This document shows, piece by piece, positions 16,383-25,616 of a DNA stretch of 64,000 nucleotides (position 1 is the first letter of the stretch; the number at the start of each line of letters is the position of its first letter). The notes beneath the pieces were generated by a model. The model was not told the origin of the DNA. It saw nothing but the letters and a program-made list of their open reading frames with translations, and ran no database searches. The translations under genes were made by a program, and so were the position numbers. This DNA is from CAVXEF01 sp963827315 (GTDB lineage: Bacteria; Planctomycetota; Phycisphaerae; Sedimentisphaerales; Anaerobacaceae), in the NCBI GenBank assembly GCA_963827315.1, contig CAWHAL010000001.1, forward strand, positions 558,001 through 622,000. The letters run 5' to 3'.

Positions 16383-16598
16383 ATGGTAAAGAAGGACGCA
16401 ATAAAAGTTCAGGCCAAGGTGAAAGAGGCATTGCCGAATGCGATGTTTAAGGTGGAGCTGGAGAACGGCCACGAGGTTTTGGCTCATGTTTCAGGCAAGA
16501 TGCGGATGCATTTTATTCGCATCCTGCCGGGCGATACCGTGACCATTGAGATGTCGCCGTACGACCTTAACAGAGGCAGAATAATTCTGCGAAGCTGA
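16383..16598 (+). CDS. infA: Translation initiation factor IF-1
   Basis: IF-1, 71 residues, a single OB fold that blocks the A site during initiation. The blocks VKEALPNAMFKVELENGHEVLAH and ISGKMR-like VSGKMRMHFIRILPGDTVTIEMSPYDL are typical. Only six bases separate it from map. Confidence 0.96.
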   Translation: MVKKDAIKVQAKVKEALPNAMFKVELENGHEVLAHVSGKMRMHFIRILPGDTVTIEMSPYDLNRGRIILRS

Positions 16599-16646
16599 TA
16601 GCAGCCGGCAAGAAATTTTTGGACAGGCTATAGGAAACAGAAGCAA

Positions 16647-16760
16647 ATGAAAGTCAGAAGTTCTGTAAGACGTATATGTGAAAACTGTAAGATTGTTCGT
16701 CGCAAAGGCGTGGTGCGGGTAATCTGTACGAACCCACGACACAAACAGCGGCAGGGATAA
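16647..16760 (+). CDS. rpmJ: 50S ribosomal protein L36
   Basis: A 37-residue zinc-binding L36: MKVRSSVRRICENCK, then VICTNPRHKQRQG. The CxxC, later C and H form the metal site of the C+ type. It lies between infA and rpsM, its standard place. Confidence 0.95.
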   Translation: MKVRSSVRRICENCKIVRRKGVVRVICTNPRHKQRQG

Positions 16761-16786
16761 TCGGGTTCATAATCAGAGGAGCTTAT

Positions 16787-17173
16787 ATGCCTCGTATAGT
16801 CGGTGTTGATATTCCAAATGAGAAATCCATATGGATTGCATTGACCTATATCTATGGTATAGGCAGATATACTTCGGTACAGGTCCTAAAAGAGGCCAAG
16901 GTCGATAAAAGCGTAAAGGCTAACAAGCTCACCGAAGACGAGCTCAGCCGGATAACCCAGATTATAGAGCGCAACTACATCATCGGCGGCCAACTTCGAA
17001 GACAGGTTTCCCAGAACATAGCCCGGCTGCGCGACATAAGCTGTTACCGCGGCATTCGCCACAGGAGGGGCCTGCCAGTACGGGGCCAGTCCACACGAAG
17101 GAATGCGCGAACACGCAAAGGCCCAAGGAAAACAGTCGCAGGCAAGAAAGGTGTAAAGGAAGCACGAGGATAA
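16787..17173 (+). CDS. rpsM: 30S ribosomal protein S13
   Basis: S13 of the small subunit head, 128 residues, contacting L5 and the P-site tRNA. Opens PRIVGVDIPNEKSIWIALTYIYGIG and ends with the basic tail RRGLPVRGQSTRRNARTRKGPRKT. An AGAGGAG ribosome binding site is just upstream. Confidence 0.97.
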   Translation: MPRIVGVDIPNEKSIWIALTYIYGIGRYTSVQVLKEAKVDKSVKANKLTEDELSRITQIIERNYIIGGQLRRQVSQNIARLRDISCYRGIRHRRGLPVRGQSTRRNARTRKGPRKTVAGKKGVKEARG

Positions 17174-17229
17174 GAATCGAACAGTTCTGAATAGAAACGA
17201 CAGTTTCGTTATTTGAGGTTTTTGAAGTA

Positions 17230-17610
17230 ATGGCAAAAGGTGTGAAACGAAAGGTAAGAAAAAACGTTGTCAAGGCTGTTGCGCACATAAAGGCGACATT
17301 TAACAACACGCTAATAACAATCACGGATTTGGATGGAGACACAATCTGCGCCAGTTCTGCGGGCTGCGCGGGCTTCAAAGGGACTCGCAAGAGTACGCCC
17401 TTTGCCGCCCAGCAGGCGGCACAGCGGTGCGCCGCTGCAGCGATGCGCAACGGCGTGCGGGAAATCGAGATCAGAGTCAAAGGCCCCGGCTCAGGACGCG
17501 AATCTGCGATATCCGCTCTGGAACAGACGGGTCTGCGTGTTTCATCGATAGAAGACGTAACGCCGCTTCCGCACAACGGCTGCCGACCTCCAAAACGAAG
17601 ACGAATATAG
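17230..17610 (+). CDS. rpsK: 30S ribosomal protein S11
   Basis: S11 of the platform, 126 residues. HIKATFNNTLITITDLDGD, GTRKSTPFAAQQAA and the end HNGCRPPKRRRI are diagnostic. Confidence 0.97.
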   Translation: MAKGVKRKVRKNVVKAVAHIKATFNNTLITITDLDGDTICASSAGCAGFKGTRKSTPFAAQQAAQRCAAAAMRNGVREIEIRVKGPGSGRESAISALEQTGLRVSSIEDVTPLPHNGCRPPKRRRI

Positions 17611-17613
17611 ACC

Positions 17614-17648
17614 TGGTAATCGGTTAAATGGTAATTGGTAATTGAACA
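17614..17648 (+). repeat. Seven-base-period tract between rpsK and rpsD
   Basis: Units TGGTAAT, CGGTTAA, ATGGTAA, TTGGTAA, TTGAACA. Related on the other strand to the tract at 38699-38726 in the tRNA spacer (GGTTAAATGGT shared). Confidence 0.65.
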
Positions 17649-17692
17649 AATAATCAACCGTGAGCAGCTACTAATACTTTGGAGACTAAAGA

Positions 17693-18325
17693 ATGGGACG
17701 TTATCTTGATTCATCCTGCAAGCTCTGCCGCCGCGAAGGGGTCAAGCTGATGCTTAAGGGCATCAGATGCGAGACAGCCAAGTGCCCCATAGAGAAGAAG
17801 GAACGTAATTTAGGGCCTGGCATGCACGGCTGGCGAAGAGGCAGAACGAGCGAATATGCTGCTCGGCTGCGTGCAAAGCAAAAGGTAAAAAGATACTATG
17901 GGCTTTTCGATAGACAGTTCGACAGGATTTACCGTCAGGCTAAGCGTACGAAGGGAAATACCGGCCTGGCGATGCTTCAGCTTTTGGAAAGGCGTCTGGA
18001 TAATGTGGTATACAAGCTGAATTTTGCGCCGTCGCGCAAGGCCGCAAGACAGCTAATCACTCACGGCCATATCCGTGTAAACGGCCGGAAGGTCGATGTC
18101 AGCGACTACACCATAAAAGTTGGAGACAAAATAACAACTAAAGGCTCGGAAAAAAGCATCAAAAAAATAAAAAAGCAGCTGGAAAGCAATCCTAATTTTA
18201 CCACTCAAAGCTGGTTGCAACTGGATAGAGAGGTACCCTCAGCTACGGTCGTTGCGTTGCCCAGCCGAGAGGATGTTCAGATTCCGGTTGAGGAACATCT
18301 GGTTGTGGAGTTCTGTTCCCGGTAG
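17693..18325 (+). CDS. rpsD: 30S ribosomal protein S4
   Basis: S4, 210 residues, initiates assembly of the 5' domain of 16S rRNA. The N-terminus has the zinc-binding pattern C-x2-C (CKLC) followed by RC and KC, so it is the C+ type. The S4 RNA-binding domain follows (LERRLDNVVYKLNFAPSRKAARQLITHGHIRVNGRKV). Confidence 0.97.
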   Translation: MGRYLDSSCKLCRREGVKLMLKGIRCETAKCPIEKKERNLGPGMHGWRRGRTSEYAARLRAKQKVKRYYGLFDRQFDRIYRQAKRTKGNTGLAMLQLLERRLDNVVYKLNFAPSRKAARQLITHGHIRVNGRKVDVSDYTIKVGDKITTKGSEKSIKKIKKQLESNPNFTTQSWLQLDREVPSATVVALPSREDVQIPVEEHLVVEFCSR

Positions 18326-18406
18326 GCATAGAGAGGAGGATGGACTGCTTTTGGCTTTAAGTACCGCTGGCAAATAGCTAATTGTTGTGAGTTTCGGGAG
18401 GTTTAT

Positions 18407-19426
18407 ATGCGAGTTACGTGGAGAGGTTTCGAGTTGCCGGAGCGTGTCGAAAAAGACACGACGGTTTCAACCAATAAATATGGTCGGTTCCTTATTGAGC
18501 CCTTCGAGCGAGGTTTCGGCACTACCATAGGTAACGGCCTGAGGCGTGTATTGCTTTCTTCTTTGGAAGGAAGTGCCGTGACCAGCATCAAGATAGCGGG
18601 GGTCGACCACGAATTCACCTCGATAAAAGGAGTGCTGGAGGACGCCACCGGTATCGTTCTAAATGTTAAGAGTCTGGTGATACACCTGCGAGGCGATGAG
18701 CCAAAGACTATGAAGGTCTCCGCAAACAAGGTTGGAGTTATAACGGCGGCAGATATTGTTACAGACCCTGCGATAGAGGTGATAGACAAGAGTACTGTTC
18801 TGGCTACTTTAACCAAGGATGTGACATTCGAGATGGAGATGGTGGTAGAAAACGGCCGAGGCTATGTTCCAGCTTCCGAACGAATCCTGGCGATGGATAG
18901 ATTCGACCAGGAGATAGGAAGAATCCAGCTCGACGCGATATATTCGCCGGTCACGAGAGTCCGCTACATAACCGAGGACACACGGGTAGGTCAGCGCACC
19001 AATTATGACAGACTGGTCCTGGAAATTTGGACAAATGGGACAATTACACCTGAAGTGGCCTTGGTGGAGGCCGCCAAGATTCTGCGCAAGCACGTCAACC
19101 CATTTACACAATATTCTGAACTCGGCGAAAAAACCGTCGCCGGGGAAGTTAAAGAAGAGGCTGAGAAAAAGACCTTCGATGAACAATTAGCGCAGAAATT
19201 GAATTCACCTGTTCAGGAATTGGAGCTGTCGGTAAGAGCAGCCAACTGTCTTGAATCAGAGAAAATCGAAACTATTGCACAACTGGTCAAGATGACAGAA
19301 GCTGACCTGCTGAGGATTCGCAGCTTCGGCAAAACTTCTTTACGTGAAGTCAGAAGAAAACTTGCTGACATTGGCTTGTCACCGGGAATGACGGATATAG
19401 ACGAGAAAATGCAACCTCCTCAATAA
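18407..19426 (+). CDS. rpoA: DNA-directed RNA polymerase subunit alpha
   Basis: RNA polymerase alpha, 339 residues. The N-terminal assembly domain has the family block ERGFGTTIGNGLRRVLLSSLEGSAVTSIKI. After a linker of about 25 residues rich in charged amino acids, the C-terminal domain (LELSVRAANCLESEKIETIAQLVKMTEADLLRIRSFGKTSLREV) contacts UP elements and activators. GGGAGG precedes the start. Confidence 0.97.
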   Translation: MRVTWRGFELPERVEKDTTVSTNKYGRFLIEPFERGFGTTIGNGLRRVLLSSLEGSAVTSIKIAGVDHEFTSIKGVLEDATGIVLNVKSLVIHLRGDEPKTMKVSANKVGVITAADIVTDPAIEVIDKSTVLATLTKDVTFEMEMVVENGRGYVPASERILAMDRFDQEIGRIQLDAIYSPVTRVRYITEDTRVGQRTNYDRLVLEIWTNGTITPEVALVEAAKILRKHVNPFTQYSELGEKTVAGEVKEEAEKKTFDEQLAQKLNSPVQELELSVRAANCLESEKIETIAQLVKMTEADLLRIRSFGKTSLREVRRKLADIGLSPGMTDIDEKMQPPQ

Positions 19427-19463
19427 AGGTTGCCGACATTGACAGCAGAAAGGTTTTGAGACT

Positions 19464-20021
19464 ATGCGTCACAGGGTAGCAGGACGGATATTGGGTCGGA
19501 CAAGCGCGCATCGCGTAGCTCTGCGCAGGAATCTGGTCTCATCGCTTTTCGAACATGAGACGATATCGACAACAATTGAAAAGGCCAAAGAAGTAAAACC
19601 TTTTGCCGAGAAGCTGATAACACTCGCTAAAAAAGGCACCCTGGCAGCCAGGCGTCGAGCCATTGCCCTTCTCTGCAACCGCCAGATTATGGCTGAAGAA
19701 GATGATAAAATAGTCAAGAAAGGCACTATTATCGGCAAACTGTTCAGTGAAATAGCTCCTCGATACCTCGACAGGCCCGGCGGCTATACAAGAATCATAC
19801 GCTTATCGCTCAGAAGATTGGGTGATAACGGCCGAGTTGTCCTGCTGCAGCTGGTAGGCAAGGAAGAAGCTGAACAAAAGAAGACCAAAACTTCCGCTCG
19901 CAAAAAAGCCCCTAAAAAAACCAAAGAAGCCACCAAAAAGTCACAAACCACCAAGACCAAGCAGCCGATAAACAGCCGAGCAAAACCAAAAAAAGAAGAT
20001 GAAGCCGAAAAGCAGCAGTAA
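19464..20021 (+). CDS. rplQ: 50S ribosomal protein L17 with long basic tail
   Basis: L17 of the large subunit. The core (MRHRVAGRILGRTSAHRVALRRNLVSSL, PRYLDRPGGYTRIIRL) ends near residue 130; the protein goes on to 185 residues with a Lys-, Thr- and Ala-rich tail that ends in acidic and Gln residues. Such tails are seen in several phyla and are probably disordered. Last gene of the alpha-operon part. Confidence 0.95.
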   Translation: MRHRVAGRILGRTSAHRVALRRNLVSSLFEHETISTTIEKAKEVKPFAEKLITLAKKGTLAARRRAIALLCNRQIMAEEDDKIVKKGTIIGKLFSEIAPRYLDRPGGYTRIIRLSLRRLGDNGRVVLLQLVGKEEAEQKKTKTSARKKAPKKTKEATKKSQTTKTKQPINSRAKPKKEDEAEKQQ

Positions 20022-20048
20022 CTTTACTCTTGGGGATTAGCTGCGACG

Positions 20049-20465
20049 ATGAAAGATAGTAATTGTATTTTTTGCAAGATGGCAGCGGGGGAGATTCCGG
20101 TTACGAAGATTTATGAGGATGAAATAGTGCTGGCTTTTTTGGATATCGGCCCACTAAGCAAGGGACACACTCTGCTGATTTCAAAAGAGCACTTTGAGAA
20201 ATTACATGAATGTCCTTCTGAGCTTTTGGGGGAGGTTTGCTCACGACTCGGCAGGATTGCCAAAGCTGTGGCCGGCGCGATGAAAGCCGACGGCTATAAT
20301 GTGCTCTGCAATAACGGTGCAGCGGCGGGCCAGTTAATTAAGCATCTGCACTTTCACATAGTTCCCCGCAACAGCGGCGACGGCATATTCGATCGCTGGC
20401 CTGCTTCGAGGTATCCGCAAGGCCAAATCGAAGCAACCGCAGCCAGGATTTGCAAAAATCTTTAA
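20049..20465 (+). CDS. HIT family nucleotide hydrolase/transferase
   Basis: A 138-residue histidine-triad protein. CIFCKMAAGEIPVTKIYEDE opens it with a CxxC zinc pair, and HLHFHIVPR near residue 100 is the catalytic triad. Family members (HinT-like) hydrolyse nucleoside phosphoramidates. It follows rplQ by 27 bases and may be cotranscribed with the ribosomal genes. Confidence 0.92.
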   Translation: MKDSNCIFCKMAAGEIPVTKIYEDEIVLAFLDIGPLSKGHTLLISKEHFEKLHECPSELLGEVCSRLGRIAKAVAGAMKADGYNVLCNNGAAAGQLIKHLHFHIVPRNSGDGIFDRWPASRYPQGQIEATAARICKNL

Positions 20466-20529
20466 TTTTGCACCTGATGCTGTTGATACAAGGTGTTTTT
20501 TGTGCTATTATACTTAGTAAGCGAATGAT

Positions 20530-20603
20530 CGCGGGGTAGAGCAGTCTGGTAGCTCGTCGGGCCCATAACCCGGAGGTCGCAGGTTCGAATCCTGCCCCCG
20601 CTA
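20530..20603 (+). tRNA. tRNA-fMet (CAT), initiator
   Basis: A 74-base cloverleaf. The anticodon loop reads CCATAAC, the anticodon stem has three consecutive G-C pairs (GGG/CCC), and position 1 (C) is not paired with position 72 (T), all marks of initiator tRNA. The T arm is GCAGGTTCGAATCCTGC. No CCA is encoded. Position 72 is T where E. coli has A. Confidence 0.93.
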
Positions 20604-20678
20604 TTGTGGCTTTTGGATAAGCCTGTATGTGAAAAGAACGTGCATCAATTGAATCAGGGTTCACAACGAGAAAAAGAC

Positions 20679-20702
20679 GGCCTGCAGGTTTTCCTGCAGG
20701 CC
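20679..20702. terminator. Bidirectional-type hairpin between tRNA-fMet and the protease gene
   Basis: GGCCTGCAGG and CCTGCAGGCC form a perfect 10-base stem with a four-base T loop. On the minus strand it is followed after three bases by CTTTTTC, so it suits the 3' end of the protease gene; on the plus strand the following sequence is only moderately T-rich. Confidence 0.7.
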
Positions 20703-20742
20703 ATTTGCCTTTTGCTGTTTATTCCTTTAAAACTTTTCTTGC

Positions 20743-23424
20743 TTATTCGTCCTGCTGCCAAGCTATGCCAAGCTCAGCAAAATCCACAAAATTCACAGCA
20801 CCATCATCGTCAATATCAGCTTTGATATCCAAATCTGTAGCAAGCCAGTATTCACTGATAGCCGCAACATCACCCCAGCCGATGTAGCCATCGCAATCAA
20901 GGTCATAGATGTTGTAGGCGATATAATTCTGGTCCGGCTGGTCGGCAAGAAGAGCGACATAGCTCATCCAGTTCGGGTCAAATGTATAGTATTTTTTTGT
21001 TGGCGTCATGGTCCCCGACCATTCGTACTCAATCCAGATCTCATAGAAGCCATTGATATCGGTCACGTCCTGATATCCACCGTTGTCGGCAGTAACCACC
21101 ACGCTTTCTATAGGCACATTACATTCATTCTTTATGTAACCGGTGATTCTGTAAGTAAGCAAAGTCCCTGTATAGTTCTGGCCATTCTGGTCGGCGATAA
21201 CATTAGCATATGACCTGCTGTTCGGCTCAAAGCCATAAGCATACTTCGTCGGCGTGACTATGCCAGACCAGCCGTAGTCTACCCACAGCGCGTAGTAGCC
21301 ATTGGCATCCGTTATGGTATTGATATCGTTATCGTCGGTCTGCATCAGGACACCTTCGAGCGGCATGTTGCCATCGAGTTCAAGCACATAGCCTGAAATC
21401 GATAAGACCACACTCGATACCGTTATCGTAAAGCTCTGGGTATCTGAGCCGGCTGCGTTGAGGGCCTCGACCGTGACGTTGACATCGCCAATCTGATTCG
21501 CAGATGGCGTCCACTGTATGAGGCCGCTGACGGTGTTGATGTCCATACCAGCGGGCGACACGAGCAGCGCATAAGTCGGCTCTGGTATGCCGGTGGCATT
21601 CACGTCATAAACGTATGGCTGACCCACAACAGCCGTAGTTACAGGCGTCGAGATTATCTGAGGCGCAATAGCAATACCCCATACCGTTATCGTAAAGCTC
21701 TGGGTATCTGAGCCGGCTGCATTGAGGGCTTGGACTGTGACGTTGACATCGCCAATCTGATTTATATCCGGCGTCCACTGTATGAGGCCGCTGACGGAGT
21801 TGATGTCCATACCAGCGGGCGACACGAGCAGCGTATAATTCGGCTCTGGTGTGCCGTTTGCATCCACGTCGTAAACGTATGGCTGACCCACGGCAGCCGT
21901 CGTTACAGGCGTCGAAATAATCTGGGGGGCAATACCTGGAGTAATTGTCAGCCCCCTGATGCATACGTTAGTATGACTGAAGTAGGTTGTTATGTCGTAG
22001 AAGGTCACACCAGTGGAGCTTATGTAACTCTGTCCCGGACCGGCGGTAGCGCCTGAAGAATAACCCGCAATGTCCTTTTCTACCGGAACAGGGTATGTGT
22101 AGCCGGGAGTGATGAACTTGACGACTATCGAAAAATTTTTACCTGTTGTCAGGTTGATTGGGGAAGCCAGAGGGATTGTATGGTAGCCACAATTAGTGAG
22201 TGTGCCGGAAACAGAACCTAAAAGACCCGAAAATGTGCTGCCATCGAAGTTGTCGTAAATGTAGATTACGTAAGAGACGGCATCGTCAACGGCATACGTA
22301 CCGATTGCCTTTAGCTGCTCGTTCGCGGTAGCGGTAAAAATGTTGGCGGCCCAGGCTGTGGTAGAGCCATACCCAGCCGATGTTGTCCATCCCAGGGGGT
22401 CGTACTGGTAGTTGGTCGCGTATGATGAGGTAGGTACGGCGTCACAGAAAGCTACCGAGTATTTGACCGCAACCTTGTCATAGTAGGAAATCCAGAAGTA
22501 CCCGTTGTCACCCCAGGCGGAGCCCCAGCTATTCTTCATGAGCCAAGCGCCCTTATGTGGCGCTCCGGTTACAACTTTGTTATCATCCCAGCCGACGAGG
22601 GTTATGGCGTGGTTAGCACCGTTGCTGCCGCTGTAGTAATATGTGTACTCAGATGAGTTATAATATGCATAACTCCAGTACATTGACACACACATACCGC
22701 CGTGTGTCATAAGCGCGTTTTTGATATCGCTGGACGTGAAAAACCACAATACATTTTCTACGTATTTTTGACATACTTTCCCCGAGGAACAAGATTCATC
22801 GTAGTCATGGTAAGGGTCGTCTGCTTCACTAACCGGCCCTGACCAGCGAGTTAGATAAGCCGTGCTCATATCCTCATCGCCTCCCGTCTCACAAGTACCA
22901 ACGTCAAAACCGTTGCAGTTTTTCAGATTGTTTTCGGATAGGTCCCAGGTTTCTGCCGCATTCATCAGGAGCCAGCTTTCGAGCGGCCCATACGAACCAA
23001 AAGCCCAACAGGAGCCGCAACCACCCTGGTTCCTGACGGGAGTAACATATCCTAAAGTCCTTAAGTCATAGCTGGTCGGCAGGCCTTCAAGGAGCATGGA
23101 AGGTACGCGTGTCTGAGATATTAGATGAGACCTGTCAAGCGGGGAGGGTATGAGACCTAATGCGTGGCCTTGCTCATCTCGCGATTCAGCAAGGACCAGA
23201 CCGGTTTTAGCCTGCCATGCCGCGAACTCCGGGCTGAGCGGCGCGGTGCTGAACTCGGCTGAGGGTGAGGCAGAGAAGAGTCTCGCTGGTGAACATACAC
23301 AAACTGCGAGCACGAGGAGTAAGTATTTGTAAAAGCCGAAACCATCCGGTCGAGTCTTTTGTCCCGCCGGTGAAAAACCCGCGACGCCCCTAAGAACTGC
23401 CGATACCATCTCTGCGTCCTTCAT
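20743..23424 (-). CDS. Secreted papain-family (C1A) protease with Ig-like repeats and C-terminal dockerin
   Basis: A modular extracellular protein of 893 residues. A signal peptide (hydrophobic core YLLLVLAVCVC around residues 34-44, after a long N-region) leads to a C1A domain: active-site Cys in GGCGSCWAFGS (Cys139), the His in NHAITLVGWDD and the Asn in MKNSWGSAWGDNGYFW. A beta-rich region follows, then two near-identical putative Ig domains (APQIISTPVTT...), two carboxypeptidase-regulatory-like beta domains, and a dockerin-type end with paired calcium loops (DLDCDGYIGWGD and DIDDDGAVNFVDFAELGIAW). Dockerins link to cohesins in clostridia; in Phycisphaerae they are common ends of secreted proteins with unknown partners. 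Likely degrades protein outside the cell. Confidence 0.93.
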   Translation of the reverse strand: MKDAEMVSAVLRGVAGFSPAGQKTRPDGFGFYKYLLLVLAVCVCSPARLFSASPSAEFSTAPLSPEFAAWQAKTGLVLAESRDEQGHALGLIPSPLDRSHLISQTRVPSMLLEGLPTSYDLRTLGYVTPVRNQGGCGSCWAFGSYGPLESWLLMNAAETWDLSENNLKNCNGFDVGTCETGGDEDMSTAYLTRWSGPVSEADDPYHDYDESCSSGKVCQKYVENVLWFFTSSDIKNALMTHGGMCVSMYWSYAYYNSSEYTYYYSGSNGANHAITLVGWDDNKVVTGAPHKGAWLMKNSWGSAWGDNGYFWISYYDKVAVKYSVAFCDAVPTSSYATNYQYDPLGWTTSAGYGSTTAWAANIFTATANEQLKAIGTYAVDDAVSYVIYIYDNFDGSTFSGLLGSVSGTLTNCGYHTIPLASPINLTTGKNFSIVVKFITPGYTYPVPVEKDIAGYSSGATAGPGQSYISSTGVTFYDITTYFSHTNVCIRGLTITPGIAPQIISTPVTTAAVGQPYVYDVDANGTPEPNYTLLVSPAGMDINSVSGLIQWTPDINQIGDVNVTVQALNAAGSDTQSFTITVWGIAIAPQIISTPVTTAVVGQPYVYDVNATGIPEPTYALLVSPAGMDINTVSGLIQWTPSANQIGDVNVTVEALNAAGSDTQSFTITVSSVVLSISGYVLELDGNMPLEGVLMQTDDNDINTITDANGYYALWVDYGWSGIVTPTKYAYGFEPNSRSYANVIADQNGQNYTGTLLTYRITGYIKNECNVPIESVVVTADNGGYQDVTDINGFYEIWIEYEWSGTMTPTKKYYTFDPNWMSYVALLADQPDQNYIAYNIYDLDCDGYIGWGDVAAISEYWLATDLDIKADIDDDGAVNFVDFAELGIAWQQDE
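21420..21935 (-). repeat. Tandem duplication of Ig-like domain coding sequence
   Basis: Two adjacent segments of about 250 bases are nearly identical (shared runs such as the codons for GSDTQSFTITV and for PAGMDIN). They encode the two Ig-like domains of the protease and point to a recent internal duplication or gene conversion. Confidence 0.8.
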
Positions 23425-23799
23425 TTGTGCATTTAGCGGAAGAACAAGAACGGCTCCTCAGCCACGTTAGCTGGTCGCATTGTGCTGCGAACATTCAAAT
23501 CTCTAATGGGAACTTCGCGGGCAACTGCGAAGTATCCTTTCCAAGCCCTCAAAAGATTAATAGTACCACAATTCAATGGCGTTTGTCAAAGGAAAAATGC
23601 ACGTGGTTACCTGTTTTGAGTCGGCTTTCCAAAATCGCGATTTTCCGCTCATAAAAAGGGGATTGTGATGACCGAATAGAAGAAAATAAACAGCTTGGAA
23701 ATATTGGAAGAATCGATAAGTGGTTTCATGCGAAACCACACAGAGCATCGAGATTTATTCCTACAAATGCATCCTTATCGATTATTATTTGCTTAGGTT
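23425..23799. other. Spacer without a recognised gene
   Basis: About 375 bases between the protease gene and aroDE, both on the minus strand. I see no convincing reading frame, RNA gene or strong terminator. Confidence 0.5.
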
Positions 23800-25392
23800 T
23801 CACTGCTTTGAGAGACACGTATAGATAGTTTTTCGCATCAGTTTTGTGTCGGCGTTTTTGCCGGTGAATAGTTTGAATTGTGCGGCGGCCTGGCTGACGA
23901 ACATCGACAGGCCATCAATTCTTTTCAGTCTTTTTTCTTTAGCGTGCTTTAATAATAAAGTCTCCCGCGGATTGTAGACTATATCGAACACCGCCATACC
24001 CTTTTTCAGACATTTTTTAGGCACCGGCGTCGCGTTGGCATCAGGGTACGTTCCGATGCTGGTGCAGTTTACGAGCAGCTTAACGTCGGTATTCTGCAGA
24101 GATGTCAGAGGGGCGAAATCACAGTCGAACCGGCGTGCAAGCTCTTTGCCTTTTTCGATGGTGCGGTTGTAGATTGTGATTTTGGCGCCGGCGTCGCACA
24201 GGCCTGCCACTATTGCTCTTGCGGCACCGCCTGCGCCGACAATTGCGACAGGCAGGTCTTTTAATTCGGCTGTTGAGAGCTTCGACTCAATCGCTTCCAT
24301 CGCGCCGATGTAATCGGTATTGTAGGCGGAAAGTGCTCCTTCCGCATTGGCCAGGATGGTATTAGCGGCGCCGATTCGCTCGGCCAGCGGCTCTACGAAG
24401 CCGCCGCTGGCCCTGACGAGTTCGAGGGCGTTTTGCTTGTGGGGGATTGTTACGCTAAAGCCCCTAAAGTTGAGCCAGCTTCTTGCGAGGATGTGGTGCA
24501 TAAATTGTTCGAATTCCGCTTTGCCGCCTTCAACGTGCAGAGGCAGATAGAGTTTGTTGAGTTTCGTTTTCGTGAAACAGGCGTTGTGAATAGCCGGGCT
24601 TATAGAGTGAGCGATGGGCGAGCCGATGGTTCCGTACAGCTTAGTGTCGGCATTTATGGCGTCATAACGGTATAACTTTTTGAACTGTTCGATGGTCGGT
24701 TGTCCTTCTGCCGTTGCGATTTTGTCGTCTATGCTTGCAAAGGTGATAAATGAGCCAAGTTTTTTTGCGATGATTCTGCTGATGATTCCTGCTTCGCCCA
24801 TACAGAAAACGATGCGGTTTCCGCCGGTCCTTCGCAGCAAGTCGAAGGCGTCGAAGCAATCGTTGATATGATTGGCCTTGTAAGCGAGTTTGGGAATCGC
24901 CGCTTGGTATAAATTCATAATGTGCTGGTAAAGTTTTCTGATATCGTCGAAGCGTGATTCGAAGTTATGGGCTGAAAGAATCAGACGTCCTTTAGAGCTT
25001 TCCGCAAGGGCACGTTTTATTTTCTCCTGGCTCTGGGCGTCGAGGAAATTCTCATATTCAAAGTCAATAAATTCAGCGCCGGCTTTCAGAGCCGATGCGA
25101 GCACACTGACGCGTAACTGGCGCTGGTACTGCCTTGCGCCGCCCTGTCGGTGGTCGCGACAGGTTACGATGACCGGCAGCGATCGAGCGGCCCTTTTTAC
25201 CTCGGCAATTAATTTTTCGACCAGCGAAGGATTCAGGTTTTCAAGATAATCGCTGCGCAGCTCCAGCAACTCGGCACCAGCCTGCAGAGCTGCTTTTATT
25301 TGTATCTTTGCCTGCTCCAAATCCGCTGCTGCTATGGGGACCGCTAAGTATGTCATTTTGCCCGGCACCTCGTATATGTCGTGATACGACAC
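23800..25392 (-). CDS. aroDE: Bifunctional 3-dehydroquinate dehydratase (type I) / shikimate dehydrogenase
   Basis: A fusion of 530 residues that carries out shikimate pathway steps three and four. Residues 1-230 are type I dehydroquinase: ELRSDYL, the general-base His in LILSAHNF, and the Schiff-base Lys in PKLAYKAN. Residues 250-530 are shikimate dehydrogenase: GSPIAHSISPAIHNA, catalytic Lys in VTIPHKQ, Asp in NTDYIGA, and the NADP-binding VGAGGAARAI. The start could be the first Met or the Met at residue 13 (25356), which begins the conserved strand. The same fusion order occurs in plants and chlamydiae. It is divergent from the two upstream pathway enzymes at 25617-27435. Confidence 0.95.
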   Translation of the reverse strand: MSYHDIYEVPGKMTYLAVPIAAADLEQAKIQIKAALQAGAELLELRSDYLENLNPSLVEKLIAEVKRAARSLPVIVTCRDHRQGGARQYQRQLRVSVLASALKAGAEFIDFEYENFLDAQSQEKIKRALAESSKGRLILSAHNFESRFDDIRKLYQHIMNLYQAAIPKLAYKANHINDCFDAFDLLRRTGGNRIVFCMGEAGIISRIIAKKLGSFITFASIDDKIATAEGQPTIEQFKKLYRYDAINADTKLYGTIGSPIAHSISPAIHNACFTKTKLNKLYLPLHVEGGKAEFEQFMHHILARSWLNFRGFSVTIPHKQNALELVRASGGFVEPLAERIGAANTILANAEGALSAYNTDYIGAMEAIESKLSTAELKDLPVAIVGAGGAARAIVAGLCDAGAKITIYNRTIEKGKELARRFDCDFAPLTSLQNTDVKLLVNCTSIGTYPDANATPVPKKCLKKGMAVFDIVYNPRETLLLKHAKEKRLKRIDGLSMFVSQAAAQFKLFTGKNADTKLMRKTIYTCLSKQ

Positions 25393-25484
25393 GAATAATT
25401 TGCCGATATATTAGGGCATTACGAACTATATTGCAATGCTGCATTTGATGAGTCGGATACGCGCATAGCAGCAAACTCTGCGAG

Positions 25485-25500
25485 ACGAACTATGAACTAA
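25485..25500. repeat. Short heptamer tract in the aroDE / aldolase spacer
   Basis: Two units GAACTAT and GAACTAA. The same units are in the inverted tract at 38511-38558 near tRNA-Ala. Confidence 0.45.
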
Positions 25501-25583
25501 CTCGGCTTTTTTCCTTGCCTTTTGTACGGATTTGGTTAGATTTTAGGCGTGAATCGCAATCCGCCACACGGACGGCGGACGAG

Positions 25584-25604
25584 TCCGCCAGAGGCGGATA
25601 AATT
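25584..25604 (+). repeat. GGCGGATAAA palindromic repeat
   Basis: TCCGCC, AGA, GGCGGATAAATT, directly before GGAGG, the ribosome binding site of the next gene. A second imperfect palindrome, CCGCCACACGGACGGCGG, is at 25561-25578. Confidence 0.8.
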
Positions 25605-25616
25605 GGAGGTTTTGCA